64,000 bases of DNA, taken from Halichondria panicea (lineage: Eukaryota > Porifera > Demospongiae > Suberitida > Halichondriidae). The translations under genes and the position numbers were made by a program. Each line of letters opens with the position of its first letter. Positions within the stretch are counted from its first letter, which is position 1. The stretch is from positions 1,141,002 through 1,205,001 of the forward strand of contig NC_087393.1 in the NCBI RefSeq assembly GCF_963675165.1, read 5' to 3'. The notes beneath the pieces were generated by a model. The model worked only from the letters and a program-made list of their open reading frames with translations, ran no database searches and was not told the DNA's origin. Of the stretch, positions 1-10,183 are shown piece after piece.

Positions 1-434
1 ATGGCCGGGGGACACACTTATAGAGGATTTGTACTGCTTTGTGCAATACTGCTCTCTGTATTAAGCGTCATGAATAAAATTATAAACTGGCTATGAATAT
101 TGTTATTTTAGAATACTGCAATCTGATTGGGTTACACTCCTCAGTGCAGCAGTACAAATGTTATATAAGCGTGTCCCCCGGCCACCTGTCAGAACGGGAG
201 CAGGGCCATGCCCAGCTAGGCTCGTACTGTACGTCTGATAATTACATGTACGTAGATCTAGTCTCTTCAAGTTCTATTTATGATCTACATGATGTACACG
301 TACGTACACGTACTGTACTGTGGTTGAATCTAATTTCTATACACTAGTACATGCAGTAAGTACGTACCTTGTTGAGTTTGAGCATTGACCACAGCAGTAA
401 CAGAAAACAACAACACAGTAGGAAAGAGTTCCAT
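1..434 (-). CDS. Signal-peptide exon of type I membrane protein, copy 1 (partial)
   Basis: Exon 1 lies at 434-368 on the minus strand. It encodes a 22-residue N-terminus starting MELFPTVLLF and ending NAQTQQ, a typical cleavable signal peptide, and is followed by a GTACGT donor in phase 1. The remaining bases down to position 1 are intron 1. By comparison with the copy at 19,153-21,477, which is collinear at an offset of 21,043, exon 2 would begin about 70 bases beyond the left edge, so only the first exon is visible. The function of the family is not recognised. The sequence is indistinguishable by eye from the third copy. Confidence 0.7.
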
Positions 435-985
435 GACAGATTACCCACACGCTGATACGTACTTCTGTATAATTTGCTGGCCACTGCACTCACTATAGCT
501 AGCTATACGGTACTTGCTTTATTATAATTATTATAGCCCAGCCATAGATATAATACTATAAATTACAGCTGAGTAGCCTCGATCTCCAATCAGATTGCAG
601 TATCTCAAGGGGATTGATCACACCCACTCAACTGTACCACGTGTGAATTTTGCACACGTGAGAGGCGAGGCCAACACCCACTTTAATAAATGATATTCAT
701 CGCTATTGGTTAGCACCCACATAGAATGAATTATGATTTCATGATACTATTGCGTAACAGGCCAGAACAAAACTCAATTAACTGTGGATAGGCTTGATTC
801 CCGACCTCCTTCAAGGAGGGCGGCGGCGCTCGACTACAACTTTCCCATGTACAGCTTTTACATATTGCACAATCATCATTATCACTATAATTATCAGAGT
901 TCATTAGCCACAAAAACATGGAAACACAGAAATTCTTGAATGATTTAGAGTCTTGTTATTATGAATCTATACAATGTTTGTGTAG
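435..985. other. Spacer between membrane gene and carboxypeptidase gene, copy 1
   Basis: This spacer lies between the start codon of the membrane protein gene (434) and the stop codon of the carboxypeptidase gene (986). No supported coding exon is seen. It presumably holds the promoter of the downstream membrane gene and the 3' UTR of the carboxypeptidase. It is repeated unchanged to the eye at 21,478-22,028. Confidence 0.5.
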
Positions 986-3900
986 TCAGCCAGAGATGAC
1001 CCTCTGCAGCATGGTGAGGGCAGTGTCCCCGTTGTCAGCTGGTACCTGCAAGGAGAGACATTTGTAAAGTTCGACATAATTTATAGAATACCGTATAGTA
1101 AACTTTCGCAGAATGACCGGATTTAATTTTATGGAATATCAGCCTTTTTTTATTAAATTTGTGGTGATAAAATTAATTAATGTTTGCGGTACGTGCTGAA
1201 TCAGCGAAAACCGCAAACACCCTTGAAATACACCCGGTTACGGTACATAGATTGTAGTTACAGGAATGGAATATCAACACACAGACAGACATTACACACA
1301 AACCCCTCACACCCACACACCTCACACATAAACCCCCACCCCTCACGCACCTCACACATAAACCCCCCACCCCTTACACACCCTCACCATGTGTCCAGCA
1401 TTGAGTATCCAATAGAAGGCGAGGTTTTTGTACGCCTGATAAAAGCCACCAGTGTGTTTCTTAGTGTGGTCAGTGTCAGGGTAGACAGGCATTTTCTTAG
1501 CAGCCTTAAAACTAGGCAGTCCAGTCCACTTGAGTTTGTCCATCCAAGCCACAGTGCCTGTAGTGATAAAAAGGTAATAATTATATGTAACCAGGAGTGC
1601 ATGAGTATGTAACTATAGCAGGATATAATTATCCCAATTAATTTCAGTGTTCCTTGCATCATCAGCACCTGTGTTCTAGTCCCTGGGTTTTTTCTTGTGT
1701 TTACCAATATGGGAACCAAACACATTCCTAAGTAGACTTCAAACAACTTTAATTGCCAACTCATCATGACCATGCAATAACCAGGGACTTACCTTGAGTA
1801 CAGCAGATGAGGTCCAGCTGGCCATTGTACACAGTCACATTTACCCCCATAGAGAGTAGCTTGTCCACTGTATGAGGGAGGGTGAGCGGGCATAATAAGT
1901 ATCACACAGATACAAGTACACCCCTCCCCACTAGCACAGACCTGTGCTGATGACATCCTTCATGAAGTCCACTCTTTGTTTCTCAAACACTTTCCCAGCT
2001 TGCGCTACAGAAGTCAATTACCTTTTGAATTTGACACAGATTAATCAAAACACAAACCAATCTTCCTAAAAGATACGTTATGAATGTATCAATTGTTACA
2101 AAATCAGGCTGGTCAAATTCAATTTGCAAGTGCAGGTTCTCAAAGATAGTTACTACCAATAGAATTAGGCTTCGATAACGTACAATAATCGAGCAACTCA
2201 CATCCCCAAACCACTTGGTCCGGAATGTGGAGCTTCTGTTTGATTGGTCCGTTCATGAGTTGACTGAGTGATTGGGCATTGTACCGTTGCAGGATACGAG
2301 GGAGGCCACGCCCACTTTGAAGGGACGTTACTTCGTCATCGTTATGACGCAGGATGTTATAGAAGTCCACATCATCAGTCAACTGCGTGGAGGGGGAGGT
2401 AATTGTGGATGGGCAGGGTGTCATACAGGATTTTAAAGTTGGGGAAATAAGAAAAGTAACCGGAAAATTTGGCTAAAAAAAGGTCAATGTTATTTCGATA
2501 CCCTGTTAGTATGTAAAATTGCCAGCTATCAGGGTTTCATACAGGATTTTTAGCCAAGGGGGGGAAATGACGACAGCCGTACGCCGTTGAAAATTTGGGG
2601 GTGGGTCCGGGGGGCAGCCCCCGGAGAAAATTTGGCAGAATGATTGTCTAAGGTGCAATTTTGAGGTTTTGTGATTAAAACTATTCAGTCTAGTTCTTAA
2701 CTGCATTGTACACTTAACTCACCAGAAAAAAAAAATGTTTGAGCAAAGCAGAAAAGGTACTTAAATTGACCTCTAGTGTGTACAGAGCCTATGGTCTCAC
2801 TATGTACATGCTCTGCTTATGTTGTAAGGTTTAAATTTCAAAGGGTATCATAATAATAATTGTATACATGCATTTTGTGTATGTAATCTCCTGTCTGACC
2901 TTTTGAACTGTACCGTGTGCTAGATTGGATATACATGTATGCACTCCTGATGTATGTAAGAGGCTTTTTATCAATTGATACATGTAGAATAATCATTATA
3001 GCTACATGTAGATCTATCTGAATCACTGTACAATTTGGTATGACATCATTAATTTTTCATATTTCCAGGGAGGAATTTTGGCCAGGGGGGAAATCCCAGG
3101 GCCGGCCCCCCTCTGTATGAAACCCTGGCTATAGACACTCAGTCATACAACTACTACTTTTAGGGGGGATATGCCACCTTCCCCCTGTACACACCCTGAT
3201 GGGTATACAGTACTGTAGTAAAAGTTGGTTGAATTTCAATGGCTTGATGATTATATGAGAACTTAAAAGGAGCCCGTTCAGATGGTAAGTAATCTCATAT
3301 TCCAAACAGGAAATTGCACTTTGTAGTGCCCAGCAATATTACACTCGACTCACTGCTTCAATGACATCCTCAGTCTGAGACCAGAGCTCAGTGGACCTGG
3401 CATAGTCTCCATTGTTGAACGCAGCCTCGGTCTGTTTAGAGTAGTTTTGAATACGAGCCAGCTCCGCCTCATTCACTAGCGACTGTGTGTGTGTGTGTGT
3501 GTGTGTGGGAAGGGGATTATGAGGTCAACGCTACACTTCGACTCACTGGTATATTGCAGTACACTCACACAGGAACTAATATTATTCACTGAAAAACCAG
3601 AACTAACCGTTGCAAAAAGATATGGACCCCACATGTTGACGTAATCTATGCAGAGGGTAAGCAAAGAGCACATGAACCAGTGGGAAAGGCATAGCAACAG
3701 TGGCCTGGGGTACTCACCAATAGCAGAGATCCAGCTGTCCCCAAGACCCACACCTTTGAAGACTACTGAGACATTCCCTGCATTGATGGCCTACAAATAA
3801 TCATTAACAATAATAAAAGCTCCTAGAATCGTTAGGAAAGTTAAACTGACCTCTTGAAGCACTTCAGCAAAAGCAGCTGTCATCTTTCCACCGTACGACT

Positions 3901-4661
3901 CACAGAATATGTAGAATGGCATTTTCTGCGTGACCACATGTCATGAGAATATGAAACACTCAAGCTACATCCTCACACATGCCATAATAAATATGTAGAA
4001 AATCACTAATGAAAAAAACAGTGTTCACATTACATAATTGGTACCTGAAAAACAGAGTGTGTTTTAAGAAAGGCACTGAAGAGTGAGAGGAGATCCTTAG
4101 CAATCTCTGCAACGTCAGTGGTATATGCTGAGTCATCATCAACGTAGCTATATCCGGTGCCAACAGGGTTATCGATAAACAGAATATTAGCCACCTGAGT
4201 CCAAGTGGTGTTTCTAGGTCTGAGGTTAATATCCAGCGGTCCAATCTCCATGAAGTTCCCGAAACCAGTCGATGAGCTTCCTGGTCCACCCTAGAGGAAG
4301 GAACAAACAAGACGTGTTATTGCAGCTACATGTAGTGACATTGGGAATTACCCAATTTATGATATAGGTAATAGCAATGTAATGAAGGTTGCATTTTGTA
4401 CGTAAACGTATTTTAATTGTAGTATCACAAAAGGACTGGACTACAACAGAAGTACGTACGTACCTGCAACCACAAGACGAGAGGAACTTGTTCCCTGTTC
4501 TTGGTGCTGTCCGTGCACCCATAGAGCCACCAGAACATGTGTGCAGATGTCCTCACATCCACAAAGCCCCAATCCTCGTCTGGGATGACTGGAGCTGTCG
4601 ACTGGACGCTGCAAACGAGCAGTAGAAGGCTTAATCCAAACACTGCAACTGGAGATACCAT
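986..4661 (-). CDS. SCPEP1: Retinoid-inducible-type serine carboxypeptidase, copy 1
   Basis: A peptidase S10 family secreted or lysosomal serine carboxypeptidase, closest in my reading to vertebrate SCPEP1. Eleven exons run from ATG at 4661 to TGA at 986-988; exon 1 is 4661-4464, exon 2 is 4290-4045 and exon 11 is 1045-986. Exon 1 has a hydrophobic signal peptide (start [10 protein letters not shown]) and the WWLYG segment. Exon 2 has the [13 protein letters not shown] oxyanion-loop region and [11 protein letters not shown]. The catalytic triad is visible: Ser in CESYGGKM (about 3900), Asp in YNGQLDLI (about 1820), His in NAGHM (about 1385). Predicted length is about 435 residues against about 450 for vertebrate SCPEP1. 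No stop or frameshift was found. Copy 1 has Ser where copy 3 has Gly in GGPG(S/G)SS, a position that varies in S10 enzymes. Confidence 0.88.
2530..3127. mobile_element. Element C copy 1: CAGGGTTTCATACAG-ended repeat in a carboxypeptidase intron
   Basis: An approximately 600-bp insertion between exons 6 and 7 of carboxypeptidase copy 1. It begins CAGGGTTTCATACAGG and ends CTGTATGAAACCCTG, so its ends are inverted repeats. A second copy lies in opposite orientation at 48,254-49,438 and shares the interior, including G-rich and C-rich blocks and a region reading GATAGATCTACATG on one strand. No transposase is seen, so it is probably a non-autonomous DNA element. Confidence 0.7.
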
Positions 4662-4909
4662 AAAACAGCTTTATGCTATGTGCAGCTTAGCTTTGACACT
4701 TCCACTGAGGCATCAGCACCGTACCCACGGTGCTTTTATTATGAAATAGCAATTAATATTATACATTCTTGGCTAGAATCAAAACTACTCTGATTCCAAA
4801 AATAGAGTATAGTGTCGTTGTTGGCTTTGTTCATGTGAGACTCTTATATAGCTAGCTACAGCCGGCCGGCCTAAGCTAGCTCTAGCCATAGATACTATAA
4901 ATTTATAGT

Positions 4910-5176
4910 ATGGCTACACCAAATTAATCTTATGTTTCACGGATTTTCCGGGTCATATTTTTGCAGAATGCCAAAAAAATAGTGGTCCAGGTCAGAGGTC
5001 AGAATGGCCATGTGATCTAGCAAAACGTTGTAATGTTTTGCTAAAGTGATTTTTTGTGGTGTGTTGTGACTCTGTTTGTGGTTTTATAATGATATTCATC
5101 AATTTTTTTCTTTTCTTTGCCTGCCACCCTGAAATTAAAATTCCGTGAAACATAAGATCAATTTGGTGTGGCCTAG
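4910..5176. mobile_element. Miniature inverted-repeat element (GGCTACACCAAATT ends)
   Basis: The left end reads GGCTACACCAAATTAATC and runs into TTATGTTTCACGGA. The right end is its imperfect reverse complement, TCCGTGAAACATAAGATC followed by AATTTGGTGTGGCC. The inverted arms are roughly 34 bp, separated by about 195 bp without coding capacity. This is the structure of a MITE. No other full copy was seen in the window. Confidence 0.65.
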
Positions 5177-5510
5177 CTATGCTCTAGCTCTTCCAGCTAG
5201 CTAGCTACCAGTGTGGAGGTGAAAAAGATGTCCACGACATAATACAGAACAGTTTGTACTTCTTTGTAATAATTGTATCGATATACTTTGTTTTTAGTAG
5301 TCTGTAATGGGTGAATTTATCATCTATATAAATAAATACAGTGTCTACAACGTTATGACAGATTGACACATAGTCTTCTCCCCGCTCGCTTAATTGTTTC
5401 CACGCTTTTTGGTGCTGCCCTTTAGCGACTCGCAAATTGCATGTGTGATGTAGTATTATTGCAAGCAAGGGACTCCCCCCCTTGTTTACTTACATCATGG
5501 TACACAGTCC

Positions 5511-5628
5511 CAGAGGAGGTACGACAGGCGCAGTGAATACTAGTTATCCACCCAAACCCTGTGTTATACTGCTGAGTTTAATCAGAGGCTAATTGCTGAG
5601 CTGCACCGTGCTTGTCGTACCTCCTCTG
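5511..5628. mobile_element. Element A copy 1: CAGAGGAGGTACGACAG palindromic MITE
   Basis: A 118-bp segment begins CAGAGGAGGTACGACAGG and ends in its reverse complement (CTTGTCGTACCTCCTCTG). A second copy lies at 48,097-48,239. Inner sequences such as AATCAGAGGCTAATTG and GAGCTGCACCG are shared. An imperfect direct repeat starting GCAAGCAAGGGACT flanks it at 5461 and 5651, suggesting duplication of the surrounding host sequence. Confidence 0.72.
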
Positions 5629-6802
5629 ACACATGCAGTCCAATACATATGCAAGCAAGGGACTCTCCCATGAAGTTTTGTTCAGATTATGGTACACACT
5701 CATGCAGAGTCAGCCTGGGCTCAAAGAAAAAAGAGCTCGTATGATTATAACTAGCAAGCACCCTTATCATATACTTATTCGATTTAAGGCGATACTTATA
5801 AAAAATTACGAAGCCAGAGGTCGGCGTTTCTTTTGGAGTTTGAAAAATTATGATGAAGTCATGGTGTCAAATAATTATCAATGCATGCAGCAGTCACTAC
5901 TTTAGAAGTTAGAAAATTGCCTACAGCTTACTGCACAGTAGCCTCGATCCCAGGCCGAGTTTTCGCTTTTATAACGGTTAGGCGAACAGCTAACTGCACA
6001 GCAACTCTTCATTTTGCATTAACGCGTCGATTAAACGTGCATGTGCTTTAACACAAAAAGATCTTTTGCCACTCACGACGGTGGATAGCAATGGTTGCTA
6101 TTATTTTTTGCTTGAAACCACGCCCCGTGCACAACCTCTATAATTATATAGATCTAGTTCAACGCCGTAAGAAGATATTTTATGGTGCATGGGGGGGGGG
6201 GGCTTGAGGTGAAATTATTCATTTTTATGCTCTCAGAAATAACCGTATATATAGCGGGAAATTTTCGCGGATGCAAATTTTCCCAGTACATAAAATAATC
6301 TGCAGAAGGCATATTACAGTCTGCCCCCAGCCCCCCTGGTTCTTACGGGCATGTGACCATAAGCTTCATGTCGCACAGCTTTGGTGCCTTAACCGAGGCA
6401 TCATCAGCACCCGTAGTGCATTCAATGTAATCAGTATAATTGTATATAATTATACATGCAGCAAATTTAGCCACTTACTTCTCCATCAGGGATTGCAGCA
6501 CTGCTAGCAGTAGCTTGTTAACATTAGCTGCAAGTATATAGTGGGATATGCAAATGATGACTCACATGCAACTACAAATTACTGTGGATCACCAAGATAC
6601 TCATGCATACATGTAGAGCAATCACCCCGTGCGTTGTGAACTTCATCGCATAGCAGCAAAACCGATACAATAACTTTTTACCATAATGACCTTAGAATTA
6701 TCACAAATCAGGAATGATTGCATGTGAATCTAAAGCAACAATTAGAAAACAGTGTTTTTTATCGCCTTCAAAGATCGCCTATTATACAAGTTTCAACTAT
6801 AT

Positions 6803-6852
6803 TTATGCCTCGGTGCGCATGCGCAAGCGAGGTATACGGTAGTGTGTTTGTA

Positions 6853-6890
<38 letters not shown>

Positions 6891-7371
6891 CTATTTCAGC
6901 TGCTCAAGGATCAATAAAGTGCAAGTAAGAGTTTCTATAGGCTTCTAGTCATGTTTTCTTGGCATGCTATTTGTGGATTTGCAAAATAAAGCTTCGTTCT
7001 CGAGTTATGCCTAGTTTTGCTTACTTGGAATGCCATTGCAGCCTTTTCAGAAGAGTCCGTAGCAAAACTTGTTCACCGAGTGTTGCTACTCTACTTAGTA
7101 GTTAGCTCTGCACTAGAACGCTAGCTATTGGTAGCTGCAAGAGTGAGAAGAGAGCTGCAAGGCTCTGCTGACTTGCAGCCATTAATTTTAGCCTTAAACT
7201 TTTGGCCTCGATCGTTTTTAACAACAATCATGGTCGATCATTACCCACTATTTGAGTTTTCCACATGCAGTAAAATGAAAAATGTTCATCATGACAATGT
7301 GTGTATAAAAGCTAGCTATTAGATTATGTAGCTTTGGCACCTCCACTGAGGCATCAGCACTCGCGGTGCTT
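6803..7371. mobile_element. Element B copy 1: non-autonomous repeat with ATGCCTCGGTG ends
   Basis: An approximately 570-bp unit starts TTATGCCTCGGTGCGCATGC and ends near CACTGAGGCATCAGCAC followed by GGTGCTTTCA. The ends contain an inverted pair, ATGCCTCGGTG and CACTGAGGCAT. An opposite-strand copy lies at 48,681-49,277 with long shared tracts, for example GATCAATAAAGTGCAAGT (one mismatch in the other copy). It includes a (GT)n tract near its left end at about 6855-6890. No ORF or transposase is seen. Confidence 0.68.
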
Positions 7372-7979
7372 TCATATTATAAGTAGCCTAAACCACTGTC
7401 TCATTAGCAGTTAAATCAGTCCATGTTTAGTTTCCTCAAACAGCTCATTTTGTGTCCACAAACAGACACACACACACACCAATCACTCTACCCCTACTGC
7501 GCGCTGTGCATGTAGAGTCGCAAGCCACTCCTTTTTCTCTGATTGGACGGGGGCAGGAAAAAAGTACTGGTGACTCTGGCATACAGTAGACTCCTTGTCC
7601 TAGAAGTTGGGTTAGGTTAATCTTACCATAGCATGTGATCCAAACATTGCGTGAAGTAGTAGAATTGCGCAGCCCGCAAGTGCTCGGCTTCTTAGCTACA
7701 GATTGAGCTATAGTGCATGCTATAGAAAAGAGAAGATTGATGAAGTAATAACGAGAGCAGGCATTCAGCTAGGATATAGTCATCTAAGAGACCAGCAGAG
7801 ATTATACTTAGTGATGAGAACTGGGTGTGTTATTGGGTGCCCAAGGCTTTTGATAACCTGTGCAATACAAGACAGAGGGCAGCAGTTGAATTGCTAAAGT
7901 CATATAATTATAGAGTATAGTTGTCAGACACATACAAATCGCTGTCACTCGGTTCAAAAAATTAGGGCTGCCAAGATCT

Positions 7980-10183
7980 CTACGTCATCAGCTGTTCCAT
8001 GCTAATCCACAAGTTGTGGCGCAATGGACATGCACTGCATGTGTCAACAGACACTGTGGTACAAGGATCTATATCAAAAGGCTGGTTAGATAGATTTCTT
8101 TTTTACACTCAGCCAATGATGCATGGTGTTAGTTTCGCCTGCATGAACTCTTGTGGTGTTGGTGGAAGTGTACTTACATGGCTCATCTTGTTCCAGCTTG
8201 GCTTCTGGCTGCATATCTGGTTCTTTTTGTTGCTCATCTTGTTGCTCCAGGGCCTTCTTCAACTGATAATAGTATTGCTCACGAACTGCATGTAGTGAAT
8301 TAATTAACATCGAACATGTGAAAATTAAAGGTGTTACCTTCACGTTAATTATATATAGTGGTGGAAGGACTTTACCTGGGCCATCTTGTTGCCGCTGGGC
8401 ATCCTTCCGCTGATAATAGTATTGCTCACGAACTGTATAATTACTGTTTATTCTCACGTAACAACAAATTATGTGAACAACTATAATGGTGTCACTTTTG
8501 CATGAATTCCAGTAGTGTTGTTAGTGGAAGGGATATACTTACCTGGGCCATCTTGTTGCTTCAGGGCGTTCTTCAGCTGATAATAGTATTGATCACGAAC
8601 TGCATGTAGTAAATTACATGCATATATCGAACATGATTAATGAGGTGTCACTTTAGCATGAATTTTAATCTGTGGTGTTAGTGTAAGGTACACTTATATG
8701 CCTGGGCCATCTTGTTGCTCATGAGAAGGCCAGATATTTATAGTATTACTCACAAACTGTAATAGTTATGACAATTATAATGTTGTGAACCAACTAAAGT
8801 TACTTTTGCATGAATTCTAACTATATTATAATATCACAGTAAAAACAGATTCGTTACAAACATCTCAAATAAAATGCGAAATTTAATGTAGAAATGACAT
8901 AAATTTCTGTCCGGCATTTTAACACTAAAATACGATGATGCATCCCATATATATAACATATGTGTTTTTGCATATAGTTAGACACTTGTAGTATAGACTA
9001 TATTTAGTTAGGCCTAGGTCATTAGAGTTATTTATACCTATAATTTCCTAGTTAGTCCTGTTTTGTGTGTATTTAAGTCAGTGCATGGGCTGTGTATTAT
9101 ATTCATGCAGTTTTACTGCCATGATCTTGTTGCTTACTGAACCCCTATCAGTTTAGCTAGTGACTCAGCTAGGCTAACACACTACACACTGTTTTGGAGG
9201 TGTCTGTGGGATTTAGAAGCCCAAAGGCACTGATTTAGTATCCCGAGCGTAGCGAGGGTACACTACAAGTGGCTGAGGGCTTCTAAATCACATGGACACC
9301 GACAAAACAGTGTCTAGATACTAGTGCGCATGCACAAACCGCTTGATTACAATATACATGCATGATTATTTGACAACGGAATACTATATGTATTGTATAC
9401 TAAGTAAATTGGACTTAGTATACCTGCTCTGAGGCACTTTTCCCATGTACTTCCCATGTAGATCTTATCAACTAGTGTCTAAAGTGATGTTGTATATATA
9501 ATTATATACATATATACTTACCAGGGCCATCTTGTTGTATCTGAGCATTCTTCTGCTGATAATAGTATATTTGCTCACGAACTGTATAAAAATAATAATT
9601 CTCATATTCTCATACAACAACTATATCGAACATGTGAACCGACTAAAATTAATGGTGTCACTTTCGTATGAAATAATTATACTGGCCAGTATACTGTGGT
9701 TTGGCAGATAAAATTGTATCACACTTAAATAGAGCAGAATGACTTCATTATCCTCGAGACAAAACTGCAAAATAGATTTGAAGTAAGGTCGTTTTTTTTA
9801 GCTGCGACTATTTTCTGAAATGCAGCCACCTCGCTATTCCAGCCATGCAAGCTACACTGTCCCAAGGGTGACTGGATTAACGAGAGTCTGTATATCATAT
9901 ATATATACTTGCAATGGGCCATCTTGGGATAATAATTATAGTATTGCTCACGAAATGTAGTAAATTTTATGACAATTATAGTGAACCAACTAAATAAATG
10001 ATGCATGCATGCATGTTATCTACTTTGGCATGAATTCTATAGTGGTGTTGGTGTAATGTATATACAATCATCATGATATATTATACCTGGGCCATCTTGT
10101 TGGTTTGAAGAGAGAGCAGAAGAGGCCACGGCCATATACAGGAGAGATAGCAAAGCCACACTGGCAATCATTGAAATCTTCAT
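7980..10183 (-). CDS. Secreted protein built from repeated 57-bp exons (VREQYYYQ...QQDGP repeats)
   Basis: Not a family I recognise. Exon A (10,183-10,087) encodes a signal peptide starting MKISMIASVALLSLLY and ends QQDGP in phase 1. Intact repeat exons follow leftward at 9581-9522 (60 nt), 8599-8543 (57 nt), 8432-8376 (57 nt) and 8285-8178 (108 nt), all phase 1 to phase 1. Each encodes the pattern V-R-[ED]-Q-Y-Y-Y-Q-x-K-x-A-x-x-Q-Q-D-G-P. The third residue is Glu in all but the 8599 exon, and the 9581 exon has one extra Ile. The last repeat is extended with an acidic Gln/Glu/Pro-rich tail ending EQDEP. A likely final exon (8053-7980) adds a short Cys-containing C-terminus and a TAG stop; this is the least certain part. 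Two further exon copies, near 9953-9907 and 8755-8699, have damaged splice sites or stops. The predicted product is about 150 residues, secreted, Tyr/Gln-rich and without membrane segments after the signal peptide. Confidence 0.65.
8699..8755 (-). pseudogene. Decayed repeat exon inside the secreted-repeat gene
   Basis: The sequence matches the 57-bp repeat exon: its 5' end has TTTGTGAGTAATAC and its 3' end CAACAAGATGGCCCAG. It carries an in-frame TAA early and its donor reads GC instead of GT. It is probably skipped in the mature transcript. Confidence 0.6.
9186..9313. mobile_element. Short inverted-repeat element (ACACTGTTTTGG ends)
   Basis: A 128-bp segment begins ACACTGTTTTGGAGGTGTC and TTTAGAAGCCC. 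It ends with the imperfect reverse complement GGGCTTCTAAATC followed by GACACCGACAAAACAGTGT. The arms are about 36 bp with mismatches. The centre contains GAGCGTAGCGAGGG. It lies inside an intron of the secreted-repeat gene and is consistent with a MITE or foldback element. Confidence 0.62.
9907..9953 (-). pseudogene. Decayed repeat exon with lost splice sites
   Basis: The minus-strand sequence TTCGTGAGCAATACTATAA and then AAGATGGCCCA match the 57-bp repeat exon. The acceptor AG is changed to AT before TTCGTGAG, the middle is shortened, and the donor GT is gone. It lies between the signal-peptide exon and the first intact repeat exon. Confidence 0.55.

Larger units (their letters stand above)
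4662..7979. other. Gene-poor spacer with repeats
   Basis: No convincing coding exon is seen. The interval contains three inverted-repeat elements, listed separately (4910-5176, 5511-5628, 6803-7371). It also has two solo fragments of the element B terminus near 4700-4740 and 6379-6422, and a motif related to GATCCCAGGCC near 5945 that recurs near 47,540 and 49,810. The short open frames here lack splice support or recognisable similarity. Confidence 0.5.

Noticed and set aside
2838-3026. Small open frame repeated at 48,340-48,534
   Set aside because: Both lie in element C and read on opposite strands without shared constraint; the conservation is that of the repeat, not of a protein.
4045-4290. 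GGPGSSS in carboxypeptidase copy 1 as a loss of the oxyanion loop
   Set aside because: That position differs among active S10 carboxypeptidases, and the rest of the triad is intact.
5633-5905. 90-codon plus-strand open frame between repeats
   Set aside because: No splice signals, recognisable domain or codon pattern; it lies among mobile-element sequence.
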